DNA from: an uncultured Spongiibacteraceae bacterium
GTDB taxonomy: Bacteria > Pseudomonadota > Gammaproteobacteria > Pseudomonadales > Dasaniaceae
Direction of reading: 5' to 3'
Assembly (NCBI GenBank): GCA_937969395.1
Contig: CALBVI010000431.1
Coordinates: forward strand, 1 to 5,564
DNA length: 5,564 nucleotides
Shown here in pieces: positions 1 through 5,564 of the stretch (its first letter is position 1; every line of letters starts with the position of its first letter). A program made the position numbers and the translations under genes. Below the pieces are notes generated by a model, which was given only the letters and a program-made list of their open reading frames with translations, was not told where the DNA came from and searched no databases.

Positions 1-2
1 AG

Positions 3-257
3 TCAGATCACGTACTACTTGCACCAAATGGTAAAGAAATGTGGGTCACGAGTAACGGTGAAGGCCGCATATTAGTCTTTGATGTTGAAACTCGGGAACA
101 AACACACTCTATTGATATGCCCGGCTATGGCGACCCCCATGGTTTAGTGTTCGTCAAATATGACGATGAAGGCAATGGCCTGGTTGTTCGCGACCAAGGT
201 GGATTTCACAATGGCATCCACCCCGCGAGAGGCAAACCACTACTGGATTCAAAATAA
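3..257 (+). CDS. C-terminal end of a YVTN/YncE-like beta-propeller protein (5' partial)
   Basis: The reading frame is open from the first full codon of the window and ends at TAA 255-257, giving the last 84 residues of a longer protein. An ATG at 39 lies inside a propeller blade and is not the true start. The text resembles a blade of the YVTN/YncE family: a strand reading VLLAPNGKEMWVTSNGEG, then a strand ending in ILVFDVETRE, then GYGDPHGLVFV, where the PHG motif commonly opens the next blade. The tail has several His residues (DPHG, GGFHNGIHP). Such proteins are usually exported and act as periplasmic scaffolds or binding partners; no enzyme activity can be read from this piece. Its stop overlaps the next start by one base, so it is co-transcribed with the SCO gene. 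The fold class is fairly sure, the role unknown. Confidence 0.8.
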   Translation, partial: SDHVLLAPNGKEMWVTSNGEGRILVFDVETREQTHSIDMPGYGDPHGLVFVKYDDEGNGLVVRDQGGFHNGIHPARGKPLLDSK

Positions 258-931
258 TGGTAGTTCATTCAAAGAACGCTATGCATTCTTTTATCTCAAC
301 AAAAACACTTCTTAGCCTTATTGTTTTTCTACAGGCTTCGAGTGGTTTTGCTGAGACGATTGAAAAGAAAAGCGACGTACCAATGGATCACTCCACCCAT
401 ATGGCCATGGATCATTCCGCCCATATTGCAGTGGCTAACGCTACGGTACCGACAAGCTTACAAAATACAATTGTACCAACATTTGAATTAACCGGAGCAG
501 AAGGCAATGCAGTTAACTTAACTGACTATCGAGGTAATTACACACTGCTTACCTTTGGCTTCACTCACTGTGATTTTGTGTGCCCGACTATTGCGGCGAC
601 GATGGCTAACGTTCTTAAACGCGTGGACAATCAAACAAAAGGTATCTTCATCAGTGTTGATACCGAACGCGATACGCCATCGATTACAGATCATTATGCC
701 AAAGCGTTTCATCCAGACATGTCAGGGTTAAGTGGTAGTTATCAGCAGGTTACTGAGGCGGCGAATAACTTTAAATTAACCTTCGTAGTGACCAAGACAC
801 AAAAAAATTATAGCGTTCAACACGGCGCATCCATCTACTTAATTGATCCTAAAGGAAAACTGGTAGATATTTTCACCCTCAACACGAGTACAGAAGAAAT
901 TGCTGCTGTGATCGATGGAGAAAACAGCTAA
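257..931 (+). CDS. SCO1/SenC-family periplasmic copper/thiol-redox protein
   Basis: The 224-residue product has a hydrophobic signal peptide or anchor at about residues 9-32 (likely cleavage after SSGFA) and a thioredoxin-like SCO domain at about 72-220. Family hallmarks are present: CxxxC at Cys105/Cys109 (THCDFVCP), the loop VDTERDTP at 134-141, and the distal ligand His189 in QHGASIYLIDP. In known SCO proteins these two Cys and the His bind copper, for delivery to the CuA site of cytochrome oxidase or for thiol reduction of cuproproteins. A Met/His-rich linker at 43-56, two copies of MDHSxH, looks like a second metal site. The start at 257 overlaps the upstream stop (TAATG); the ATG at 281 would give a more compact signal peptide and cannot be excluded. 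Ribosome binding is weak at both, fitting translational coupling. The gene overlaps the downstream start the same way. The family call is firm; the client protein is unknown. Confidence 0.93.
   Translation: MVVHSKNAMHSFISTKTLLSLIVFLQASSGFAETIEKKSDVPMDHSTHMAMDHSAHIAVANATVPTSLQNTIVPTFELTGAEGNAVNLTDYRGNYTLLTFGFTHCDFVCPTIAATMANVLKRVDNQTKGIFISVDTERDTPSITDHYAKAFHPDMSGLSGSYQQVTEAANNFKLTFVVTKTQKNYSVQHGASIYLIDPKGKLVDIFTLNTSTEEIAAVIDGENS
383..430 (+). repeat. Tandem 24-base repeat encoding two MDHSxH metal-binding motifs
   Basis: Two adjacent 24-base units, 383-406 and 407-430, match at 20 of 24 positions and encode MDHSTHMA then MDHSAHIA. They lie in the linker between the SCO signal peptide and the thioredoxin-like domain. 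Two of the four differences leave the protein unchanged (CAC/CAT, GCC/GCA), so the motif looks maintained after an in-frame duplication. Clusters of Met and His are typical copper ligands in periplasmic copper proteins; binding here is inferred. Confidence 0.8.
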
Positions 932-2319
932 TGGCAAACCATATAGAGGAAGTAAGTTTTCGAGCGAAAGATCAGCTGAACTATGGAAAAATAATTCTAA
1001 TTATTTTTATTGGCATTCTTATCTCTTCTTCTTGGTTGGGCTTCCCCTATCTTGTCCAAGGTAAAAAGATTCTGCGTGACGTTGGTGATAATGCACGCGT
1101 TATAAAAGGAGAGACTGTTTCTCAGTACTATAGCCGACAACTTTTCCAGCATGCTAATTTAGAAATTTCAGCAACCTTCGCCACAGCAGACTTTTTTCAA
1201 TATGTTGATAATACCGATGCAGTCGGTAGATTACGCCCTGACAAATACTTTATTTTCTTTCTAACTGAATCGATCCACTCTGGTAGCTTAGGTTCGACAT
1301 TGCCAAATGTTGAACTCGTTGTTGATGGCCAGCATTATGCGCCGGTTAAATCTGAAGGCCCTGCTGAGGCAGAACACCACAGAGTTTCTGTATTCAGTTT
1401 TTCGAAGCGAGATGCAGCGGGCACAGAGATTGATCTGAACAATGTAGCTTCGATTAAATTAGCCGTATCAGACCAGTGGCTAGACATTCCAGAGACCTTT
1501 ACCTTTGAAGGCATATGGCAAGCTCCATTTGGCCTCCCTGAAGAACTTGAAGCAACAGCAGGAATAACACCAGTTGCCGTGCTCGCTTTAGCCGCAGGCT
1601 TACTTTCCTCCGTACTAACACCCTGTCTGCTCCAGCTGGTAGTAATTTTCGGTTCAATTATCGGCGGTTTTGCAACGGTTCCTAGCCAACAAGAAAATAG
1701 TGTACGCGAAGTCACTCCTGTGATTCGTCGAAAAATCATGCAAATCGCCATCGCCTTTGTTATCGGATTTATCTCACTCTATATGGTAGCCGGTGCAATT
1801 ATTGGTGCCATTGGTCATCAAGCACAACTCATGTTTGCAGAATATAGTCGATCCATCGCCTTTGCTTCAGGCATCTTAGTTATTCTGTTAGGCATATGGG
1901 TTGGTTTACGCGGCACCTCACATTTTGCCTGTAAAATACCTAACCAAAAATTTCTGCATAGCTTATCCATTAGAGACAATATAGGTTCCATCGCCCTTTC
2001 AATGGGTTACGCACTCGGCTGTACTGCCTGTTTTGGCGGAGCGATTGTTGCGACATTAATTGTTTATGTTGGCGCCATTGGCAGTGCAAGCATAGGTGCA
2101 GGCATTATGCTCATTTTTTCAATTGGCGTTGCTGTACCCTTTTTACTCGCGGCTTACTTTATTTCTAGAATGGACAGTATTCTTGTTTTTTTCGCGTTGA
2201 AAGCAAATATTTTATCTAAAATAAGCATGGTGCTAATCATTCTCTTCGGATCAATTCTTGTTACTGATAACTTTCATACAGTGAGTGATTTAATCTATCC
2301 CTACTTGGGCCTTAATTAA
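931..2319 (+). CDS. CcdA/DsbD-like transmembrane electron-transfer protein with an N-terminal extracytoplasmic domain
   Basis: The 462-residue product starts with a basic cytoplasmic tail and one membrane segment (about 20-38). An extracytoplasmic domain of about 170 residues (40-210) follows that I do not recognise; it looks beta-rich and contains an EAEHH patch at 146-150. Six further membrane segments lie near 212-245, 269-297, 303-325, 354-384, 386-412 and 427-446. The first of these has TPC (Cys232) and the fourth has GCTAC (Cys364, Cys367), the places where CcdA and DsbD carry the Cys pair that moves electrons from cytoplasmic thioredoxin to the periplasm. Canonical CcdA is about half this length with no such N-terminal domain. 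Prolines usual after the first Cys and around the second are replaced, and Cys364 is extra. The start at 931 overlaps the SCO stop (TAATG), with GGAG at 917-920 as ribosome binding site. It would plausibly keep SCO or a shared client reduced. The family is confident, the substrate inferred. Confidence 0.87.
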   Translation: MANHIEEVSFRAKDQLNYGKIILIIFIGILISSSWLGFPYLVQGKKILRDVGDNARVIKGETVSQYYSRQLFQHANLEISATFATADFFQYVDNTDAVGRLRPDKYFIFFLTESIHSGSLGSTLPNVELVVDGQHYAPVKSEGPAEAEHHRVSVFSFSKRDAAGTEIDLNNVASIKLAVSDQWLDIPETFTFEGIWQAPFGLPEELEATAGITPVAVLALAAGLLSSVLTPCLLQLVVIFGSIIGGFATVPSQQENSVREVTPVIRRKIMQIAIAFVIGFISLYMVAGAIIGAIGHQAQLMFAEYSRSIAFASGILVILLGIWVGLRGTSHFACKIPNQKFLHSLSIRDNIGSIALSMGYALGCTACFGGAIVATLIVYVGAIGSASIGAGIMLIFSIGVAVPFLLAAYFISRMDSILVFFALKANILSKISMVLIILFGSILVTDNFHTVSDLIYPYLGLN

Positions 2320-2326
2320 TTTCAAT

Positions 2327-3460
2327 ATGATTATTAAAATACGTAACTTTAGTTTTCTTTTTATTTTTCTCTCAAGTAGTTTATTGGCCTCTAACGTTGA
2401 TATTAGCAACCCGATCAATTTAATTTTTGTTGCCGATCGAATTGAGAGCACGGTCGATGTCATCGATGTAAAAAAAGAGCAATCTGTCTTCCAAATAGAC
2501 CTGCCTTATCGAGCGGATCAAATAATAGCCACGGCAAAAGCCCCGCTACTTTTCTTTACTAATATAGAAAATAAAACAGTGTTAGTTTACAACCTACGCA
2601 CGCAGCATATAGACCGTGAAATAAAACTCGACATTCATCCTCGCCACATAGTGATGGACCCGAGCGGAAAGGTCCTAGGCATTACCGATAATCAATTAGG
2701 CGGCATTGCCATTTTGAGCGTGTATAGCCATGAGATCGTTTATCAAAACGCTGATTTTTCACCCACCTCGGATGTGTTGTTTGATGCCAATGAAATCAAC
2801 TTGTATTTCACTAACAATAAAAACGCCACATTAGGCTTGCTTGATTTAAATACTTTCGACATCGTTGAGATAGAACTAAGCGAGCAAAGCCAAGAAGCCC
2901 ACCCGATGCAACTAAGCTCACCCAGCCGTAGCTTAGATGGACGCTATATTTATATTGCCGATAGACAGAGCGGCGATGTCTTTAGTATGAATTCATACTC
3001 CGGGGTTATTTATAAAACCTTCAATATCGGCAGTTCGCCCGCACGCCCCTATTCCACACCTGAGGGTACATTTTTATACCTTATGGATACAATCACCGGA
3101 CGATTTATAGCGGTCGAACAGAATCGCTTTACAACCTATGTCGACACCACACTAGGAGAAGGCATTGATATAGTGACTTCTGGTAGATTTGATCGAATCA
3201 GTTTATTTTTGAGCACACAAAATGAACATTTTTACCGCTATGACAATATTAAAAAACAAATTGTAAGCACCGGTCAAATGGGAGGAAAACCCATTAATGC
3301 GCAGGGTTCAGTGGGTGGGGAAAAAACCTATGTTGCATTAGCCGATAGCCCTGAAATAATTGTTGTCGATATGGCAAATGGAGAAACAACCTCTATAGCA
3401 GCCACCAATAATGGCGCTGGCGCATTTGCTGTAGGAGCGACAAATAACGTTTGTCACTGA
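2327..3460 (+). CDS. Secreted YVTN/YncE-like beta-propeller protein
   Basis: The 377-residue product has a signal peptide at about 1-21 (hydrophobic run FLFIFLSSSLLA). A repeating blade pattern follows, visible as NLIFVADRIESTVDVID, LLFFTNIENKTVLVYNL, VLGITDNQLGGIAILSV, NLYFTNNKNATLGLLDL, YIYIADRQSGDVFSMN, FLYLMDTITGRFIAV and TYVALADSPEIIVVDM. About seven such units fit a seven-bladed propeller of the YVTN/YncE/cytochrome-d1-like class. No CxxCH haem motif is present, so it is not itself a c-type cytochrome. A lone Cys (376) sits at the extreme C terminus (NNVCH), an odd place and possibly a metal or thiol contact. The gene begins 7 bases after the CcdA-like stop with no clear ribosome binding site, and no other Met occurs until residue 110, so the start is likely right and translation may depend on the upstream gene. 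It is a second propeller in the operon. Fold confident, function unknown. Confidence 0.85.
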   Translation: MIIKIRNFSFLFIFLSSSLLASNVDISNPINLIFVADRIESTVDVIDVKKEQSVFQIDLPYRADQIIATAKAPLLFFTNIENKTVLVYNLRTQHIDREIKLDIHPRHIVMDPSGKVLGITDNQLGGIAILSVYSHEIVYQNADFSPTSDVLFDANEINLYFTNNKNATLGLLDLNTFDIVEIELSEQSQEAHPMQLSSPSRSLDGRYIYIADRQSGDVFSMNSYSGVIYKTFNIGSSPARPYSTPEGTFLYLMDTITGRFIAVEQNRFTTYVDTTLGEGIDIVTSGRFDRISLFLSTQNEHFYRYDNIKKQIVSTGQMGGKPINAQGSVGGEKTYVALADSPEIIVVDMANGETTSIAATNNGAGAFAVGATNNVCH

Positions 3461-3477
3461 TCATAAAAAAATGATTA
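3458..3477 (+). other. Weak AT-rich hairpin over the stop codon of the propeller gene
   Basis: TGATCAT (3458-3464) can pair with ATGATTA (3471-3477) across an AAAAAA loop, 7 pairs including one G-T. It includes the TGA stop. There is no T run after it, so it is unlikely to be an efficient intrinsic terminator; the operon may end by another route. Confidence 0.3.
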
Positions 3478-3705
3478 CAACGTCGTAAAAACATAACTCC
3501 AATGTAATTCAGACCAACTTGCTAAATGATTCTTACGCAGAGGCGTAGCAACACCTACAGCAGAAAAAAACAACCATTATCAATCGCCAGACTACAACAG
3601 AGGCTGTTAAGCTATTCGACCTAACGTAGACATATCTGTATTGAACTTTTTCGGAGTATTCGGTGTCTCTATTAGTCTCTTTTTAATAAGAGGACAAACT
3701 AGCTA

Positions 3706-3735
3706 TTAACGTTCAAAAGATCAGCTCAATAAAAT
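3706..3735 (+). promoter_or_regulatory. Candidate sigma-70-type promoter for the SDR-like gene
   Basis: TTAACG (3706-3711, 4 of 6 to the -35 consensus) and TAAAAT (3730-3735, 5 of 6 to the -10 consensus) are separated by 18 bases. Transcription would start near 3742 and leave a leader of roughly 67 bases. A TTGACC at 3739-3744 is a better -35 box but has no good -10 at the right distance. This is pattern matching only. Confidence 0.3.
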
Positions 3736-3795
3736 ATTTTGACCTTCAGATGGGACTAACATACGCAGGTTTTGAGCAATAAACACAAATAAAGT

Positions 3796-3800
3796 AAGGA
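3796..3800 (+). promoter_or_regulatory. Ribosome binding site of the SDR-like gene
   Basis: AAGGA lies 8 bases before ATG 3809. It supports this start, and therefore the presence of the N-terminal signal-like segment in the protein. Confidence 0.75.
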
Positions 3801-3808
3801 AAATAACA

Positions 3809-4555
3809 ATGAATAAAAAATCTACATTTACTGCCTTAATCGTATTTCTCTGCGCCTCACTTGCTATTCCTGCTATTGCGGATGATATCGTCGTATTTGG
3901 AGCCACGGGCAAGTTTGGTAGCAAGATGGTTAAAGAAGCTTTGGATCGAGGTCATCGTGTTTTTGGCGTCTCAAGAAGCCCTGAAAATTTTACTTATACC
4001 CAAGAGAATTTTGTTGCGGTAAAAGGAAATCCAACTGATCTAGAGTCAGTAAAGAAAATTGTTGAGGGCGTCGACGGCGTTTTAGTTGCTCTGGGCGATC
4101 GGGTAACCCCTGTTCCGGAAGAGACTGTTATGAACGTCACAGCCCAGAACCTATCTGAAGCACTTAAGCATTTAGGCGCAGATGGACCAGTGGTAGTCGC
4201 TTTTGGCGGTGGTAATACCTCGGGTAATAGTAAAGAAGAAGTAATGGCGCAAATGGGACCGCGATTGAACGGACCCAATAGTGATCGCCTGCGCATGATC
4301 GTTTTATCTCAATGGGCAACATACGAGACTTACCGCGGCTCTGATATTAACTGGGTATTTTTGGCACCGCCACGCAACATCCTCGGTGTAACTACGGGTG
4401 AAGATGTACGTAAAGGCAAATACCGAATTTCTTCAGATGGAAGCCTTGATAAAGAACGTGATACCGAAATCTCTAATTCCGATATTTCTGTTGCGGCAGT
4501 AGACTTAATTGAAAACCGCAAATTTAGTCAACAACGTGTCACTATCGCTTACTAA
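3809..4555 (+). CDS. NAD(P)-binding Rossmann protein (atypical SDR / NmrA-like) with an apparent signal peptide
   Basis: The 248-residue product opens with a classical signal-like segment: basic MNKK, a hydrophobic core at about 7-20, and PAIADD giving an AxA-type cleavage after about residue 24. The Rossmann fold begins right after, with strand DIVVFGATGKFG (GxxGxxG at 31-37). Arg56 after the second strand (VFGVSRSPEN) suggests a preference for NADP, and GNPTD at 73-77, a strand VDGVLVALGD at 88-97 and WVFLAPPRNI at 182-191 are typical of atypical SDR/NmrA/COG2910 proteins. The end (about 222-248, ISNSDISVAAVDLIE) matches the usual C terminus of the family. The classical YxxxK catalytic pair is not evident, so it may bind a nucleotide without classical SDR chemistry; the substrate is unknown. 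It has its own ribosome binding site and terminator, so it is a single-gene unit. Family confident; export is predicted only. Confidence 0.85.
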   Translation: MNKKSTFTALIVFLCASLAIPAIADDIVVFGATGKFGSKMVKEALDRGHRVFGVSRSPENFTYTQENFVAVKGNPTDLESVKKIVEGVDGVLVALGDRVTPVPEETVMNVTAQNLSEALKHLGADGPVVVAFGGGNTSGNSKEEVMAQMGPRLNGPNSDRLRMIVLSQWATYETYRGSDINWVFLAPPRNILGVTTGEDVRKGKYRISSDGSLDKERDTEISNSDISVAAVDLIENRKFSQQRVTIAY

Positions 4556-4587
4556 TATAAAAATGGACGTCTAGCAAAATCAGACCT

Positions 4588-4638
4588 AAAAAAGGGCCGC
4601 GACAAATTATTCTTTTAATTTGTCACGGGCCTTTTTTT
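4588..4638 (+). terminator. Rho-independent terminator of the SDR-like gene
   Basis: A long inverted repeat has its left arm at 4589-4609 and right arm at 4616-4636, with 19 of 21 positions paired and a 6-base loop (TTCTTT). The stem contains GGGCCGCGAC against GTCACGGGCC with two mismatches. Seven T residues (4632-4638) follow the GC-rich part, and six A residues precede it, so it could also work on the opposite strand. It begins 33 bases after the stop codon. Confidence 0.92.
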
Positions 4639-4678
4639 ATTTCATTTAACCAAATTAAAAATAGCTCAGTTAAAGGTA

Positions 4679-4704
4679 TTTACAGAATCCAGACAACCTA
4701 TAAT
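4679..4704 (+). promoter_or_regulatory. Candidate promoter with a perfect TATAAT -10 box
   Basis: TATAAT at 4699-4704 matches the -10 consensus exactly. TTTACA at 4679-4684 matches the -35 consensus at 5 of 6 positions, but the 14-base spacer is shorter than the usual 16-18. If used, transcription would start near 4711, at the foot of the following hairpin. The promoter may need an activator or may not use this -35 box. Confidence 0.35.
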
Positions 4705-4709
4705 TATCA

Positions 4710-4741
4710 GGCATAAATAAAAATAATTTTTTATTTATGCC
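4710..4741 (+). repeat. Perfect 14-bp AT-rich inverted repeat (hairpin)
   Basis: GGCATAAATAAAAA (4710-4723) pairs perfectly with TTTTTATTTATGCC (4728-4741) across a TAAT loop. No T run follows, so it is not a typical terminator. Its place at the presumed transcript start suggests a 5' stabilising stem-loop or an operator; both are inference. Confidence 0.7.
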
Positions 4742-4884
4742 CTTACGCTTAACAGCCAATACTCCCCTCCCTTTATCAACAAAAACAGTAGCAATCAATA
4801 AAAGTGATCAGCCTAATAAAATGCGCTAGTATGGCAAAAAGGTTTTGGGTCCAAGTAATGTAAATATTCATTTCTTATCGATAT

Positions 4885-4889
4885 AGAGG
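4885..4889 (+). promoter_or_regulatory. Ribosome binding site of the secreted-protein gene
   Basis: AGAGG lies 8 bases before ATG 4898 and fixes the start of the last gene, directly ahead of its signal peptide. Confidence 0.7.
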
Positions 4890-4897
4890 CTACCTGT

Positions 4898-5564
4898 ATG
4901 TCACCACACACACACCAAGCTACCAAACCCCGCTTGCTAACGCAGCTGAACATCTTGTCGATTACAGCACTAATGGCTCTCTTAATAGCCTTAGTGCCGA
5001 CAAGCCACGCGCAAACCATGCTTATCTCAACCACTAACAGTGATTTTCAAATCACCAATACCTTTAGCGATGTTTCAATCTTCAATATCGAAATAGAAGT
5101 TGATGCACCATTGGCCCGTGGCGTCTATTCAAATCCGGATATTATCGAAGTGACTTATCAAGTCATGGGTACGCTAGACGCCGGAACGCCTTCAGGTTTT
5201 ACCGCTTTCGATTTACAACGGACCATCAGCGGCGAAGAGTTTTATGCCCAAGGAAGCTACTTAAACTTTGAAATTTCTGACACTGCCGTCCTGACCGATG
5301 GAATACAAATCGCGGAATTGGCAGGTAATGGCATCGTATTTACCTTTGATGGCAAGGAGATTGATAACGGCCGCTTTCACCCCGCATTATTCGAATTAAA
5401 TATCGATGGCAGCGGTCAAATTCAAAACTCTAACAATATACCCAGTGAAACCCCCTTCCAACAAATCGACTTTGGCGATGAATATATTACTGATCTGATG
5501 TTCGATCCTGGCAACACCACACTAATTACTGCCGTGGACGAAACGCCTATCCCTGAAATTGACG
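4898..5564 (+). CDS. Secreted protein of unknown function (3' partial)
   Basis: The frame is open from ATG 4898 to the window end, giving 222 residues of a longer protein. A basic start (TKPRLL) and hydrophobic core (about 18-33) are followed by VPTSHAQT, a good signal peptidase I site after Ala38. The mature part is rich in Asp, Asn, Thr, Ile and Phe, with few charged Lys/Arg and no Cys, and looks beta-rich (FNIEIEVDAP, IEVTYQVMGTLDAG, GIVFTFDGKEI). This is typical of extracellular or surface proteins such as PEP-CTERM-type or adhesin-like proteins, but the C terminus that would show a sorting signal is missing. I do not recognise the family. It follows a strong terminator and has its own leader, so it is a separate transcription unit. 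The reading frame is confident because signal peptide, ribosome binding site and frame agree. Confidence 0.85.
   Translation, partial: MSPHTHQATKPRLLTQLNILSITALMALLIALVPTSHAQTMLISTTNSDFQITNTFSDVSIFNIEIEVDAPLARGVYSNPDIIEVTYQVMGTLDAGTPSGFTAFDLQRTISGEEFYAQGSYLNFEISDTAVLTDGIQIAELAGNGIVFTFDGKEIDNGRFHPALFELNIDGSGQIQNSNNIPSETPFQQIDFGDEYITDLMFDPGNTTLITAVDETPIPEID

Larger units (their letters stand above)
3461..3808. other. Intergenic region without a convincing gene
   Basis: This 348-base gap separates the operon from the SDR gene. No reading frame of useful length with a ribosome binding site was found. It holds a small hairpin (TACGC 3534-3538 with GCGTA 3543-3547, loop AGAG) and an imperfect AT-rich stem near 3674-3694 (GTCTCTT against AAGAGGAC with one bulge). 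A candidate promoter lies at its downstream end. Nothing resembling a tRNA or an insertion-sequence end was seen. Confidence 0.5.
4639..4897. other. Leader/intergenic region upstream of the secreted-protein gene
   Basis: This stretch holds a candidate promoter (4679-4704), a perfect hairpin (4710-4741) and about 150 further bases with no recognisable element before the ribosome binding site. A second weak -10-like box, TAGTAT, is at 4827-4832. No small gene with a ribosome binding site was found. Confidence 0.45.

Noticed and set aside
39..257. A separate small gene starting at ATG 39
   Set aside because: The frame stays open to the window start with propeller-like sequence before this Met and no ribosome binding site, so it is an internal Met of a truncated gene.
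1335..1751. A 138-residue minus-strand frame inside the CcdA-like gene
   Set aside because: It lies fully opposite a well-supported membrane-protein gene and its translation has no domain-like or export features; it is a shadow.
3526..3624. A 32-codon frame in the intergenic region starting at ATG 3526
   Set aside because: No ribosome binding site, strongly basic and low-complexity composition, and it crosses a small hairpin; it looks like chance.
3739..3744. TTGACC as the -35 box of the SDR-like gene
   Set aside because: The sequence 16-18 bases downstream (around TACGCA at 3762) has almost no match to a -10 box.
3842..3854. A lipoprotein signal (Cys15) in the SDR-like protein
   Set aside because: The residues before the Cys (VFLC) do not fit a lipobox, and a standard AxA cleavage site follows later.
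4710..4741. The perfect inverted repeat as a second terminator
   Set aside because: The stem has only a few GC pairs at its base and no T run follows it, and a strong terminator already lies just upstream.
4813..5034. A 73-residue minus-strand frame over the start of the last gene
   Set aside because: It is antisense to the ribosome binding site and signal peptide of the + strand gene, which are far better supported.

Overview
The window reads as chromosomal DNA of a Gram-negative bacterium, most likely a gammaproteobacterium and perhaps marine. The base composition leans towards AT, and nearly every product carries an export signal or is a membrane protein. The taxonomic guess rests on the general look of the proteins and codon use, not on a marker gene. 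All supported genes lie on the + strand. No tRNA, rRNA, CRISPR array or insertion sequence was seen.

Region 1 (3-3460) looks like one operon of four genes, with its promoter upstream of the window. The order is: the C-terminal end of a YVTN/YncE-like beta-propeller protein; a SCO1/SenC-type copper protein with CxxxC and a distal His; a membrane protein that joins a single-anchor extracytoplasmic domain to a CcdA/DsbD-type electron-transfer membrane domain; and a second, complete beta-propeller protein with a signal peptide. The first two junctions are both TAATG, where stop and start codons share one base. The third gap is only 7 bases. Together the genes suggest a periplasmic metal and thiol-redox module: the CcdA-like protein would bring reducing power across the membrane, the SCO protein would bind or deliver copper or reduce a cysteine pair in a cuproprotein, and the propellers would be scaffolds or partners. 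The target enzyme is not visible.

Region 2 (3461-3808) is a 348-base gap with no convincing gene or strong terminator. It holds weak hairpins and a possible promoter for the next gene.

Region 3 (3809-4638) is a single-gene unit. It encodes an NAD(P)-binding Rossmann protein of the atypical SDR / NmrA-like / COG2910 kind with an apparent N-terminal signal peptide, which is odd for a dinucleotide-binding fold. A very good rho-independent terminator follows.

Region 4 (4639-5564) has a leader with a perfect TATAAT box followed at once by a perfect 14-bp hairpin. After it comes the start of a secreted protein of unknown function, which runs off the window end and has a clear ribosome binding site and signal peptide.
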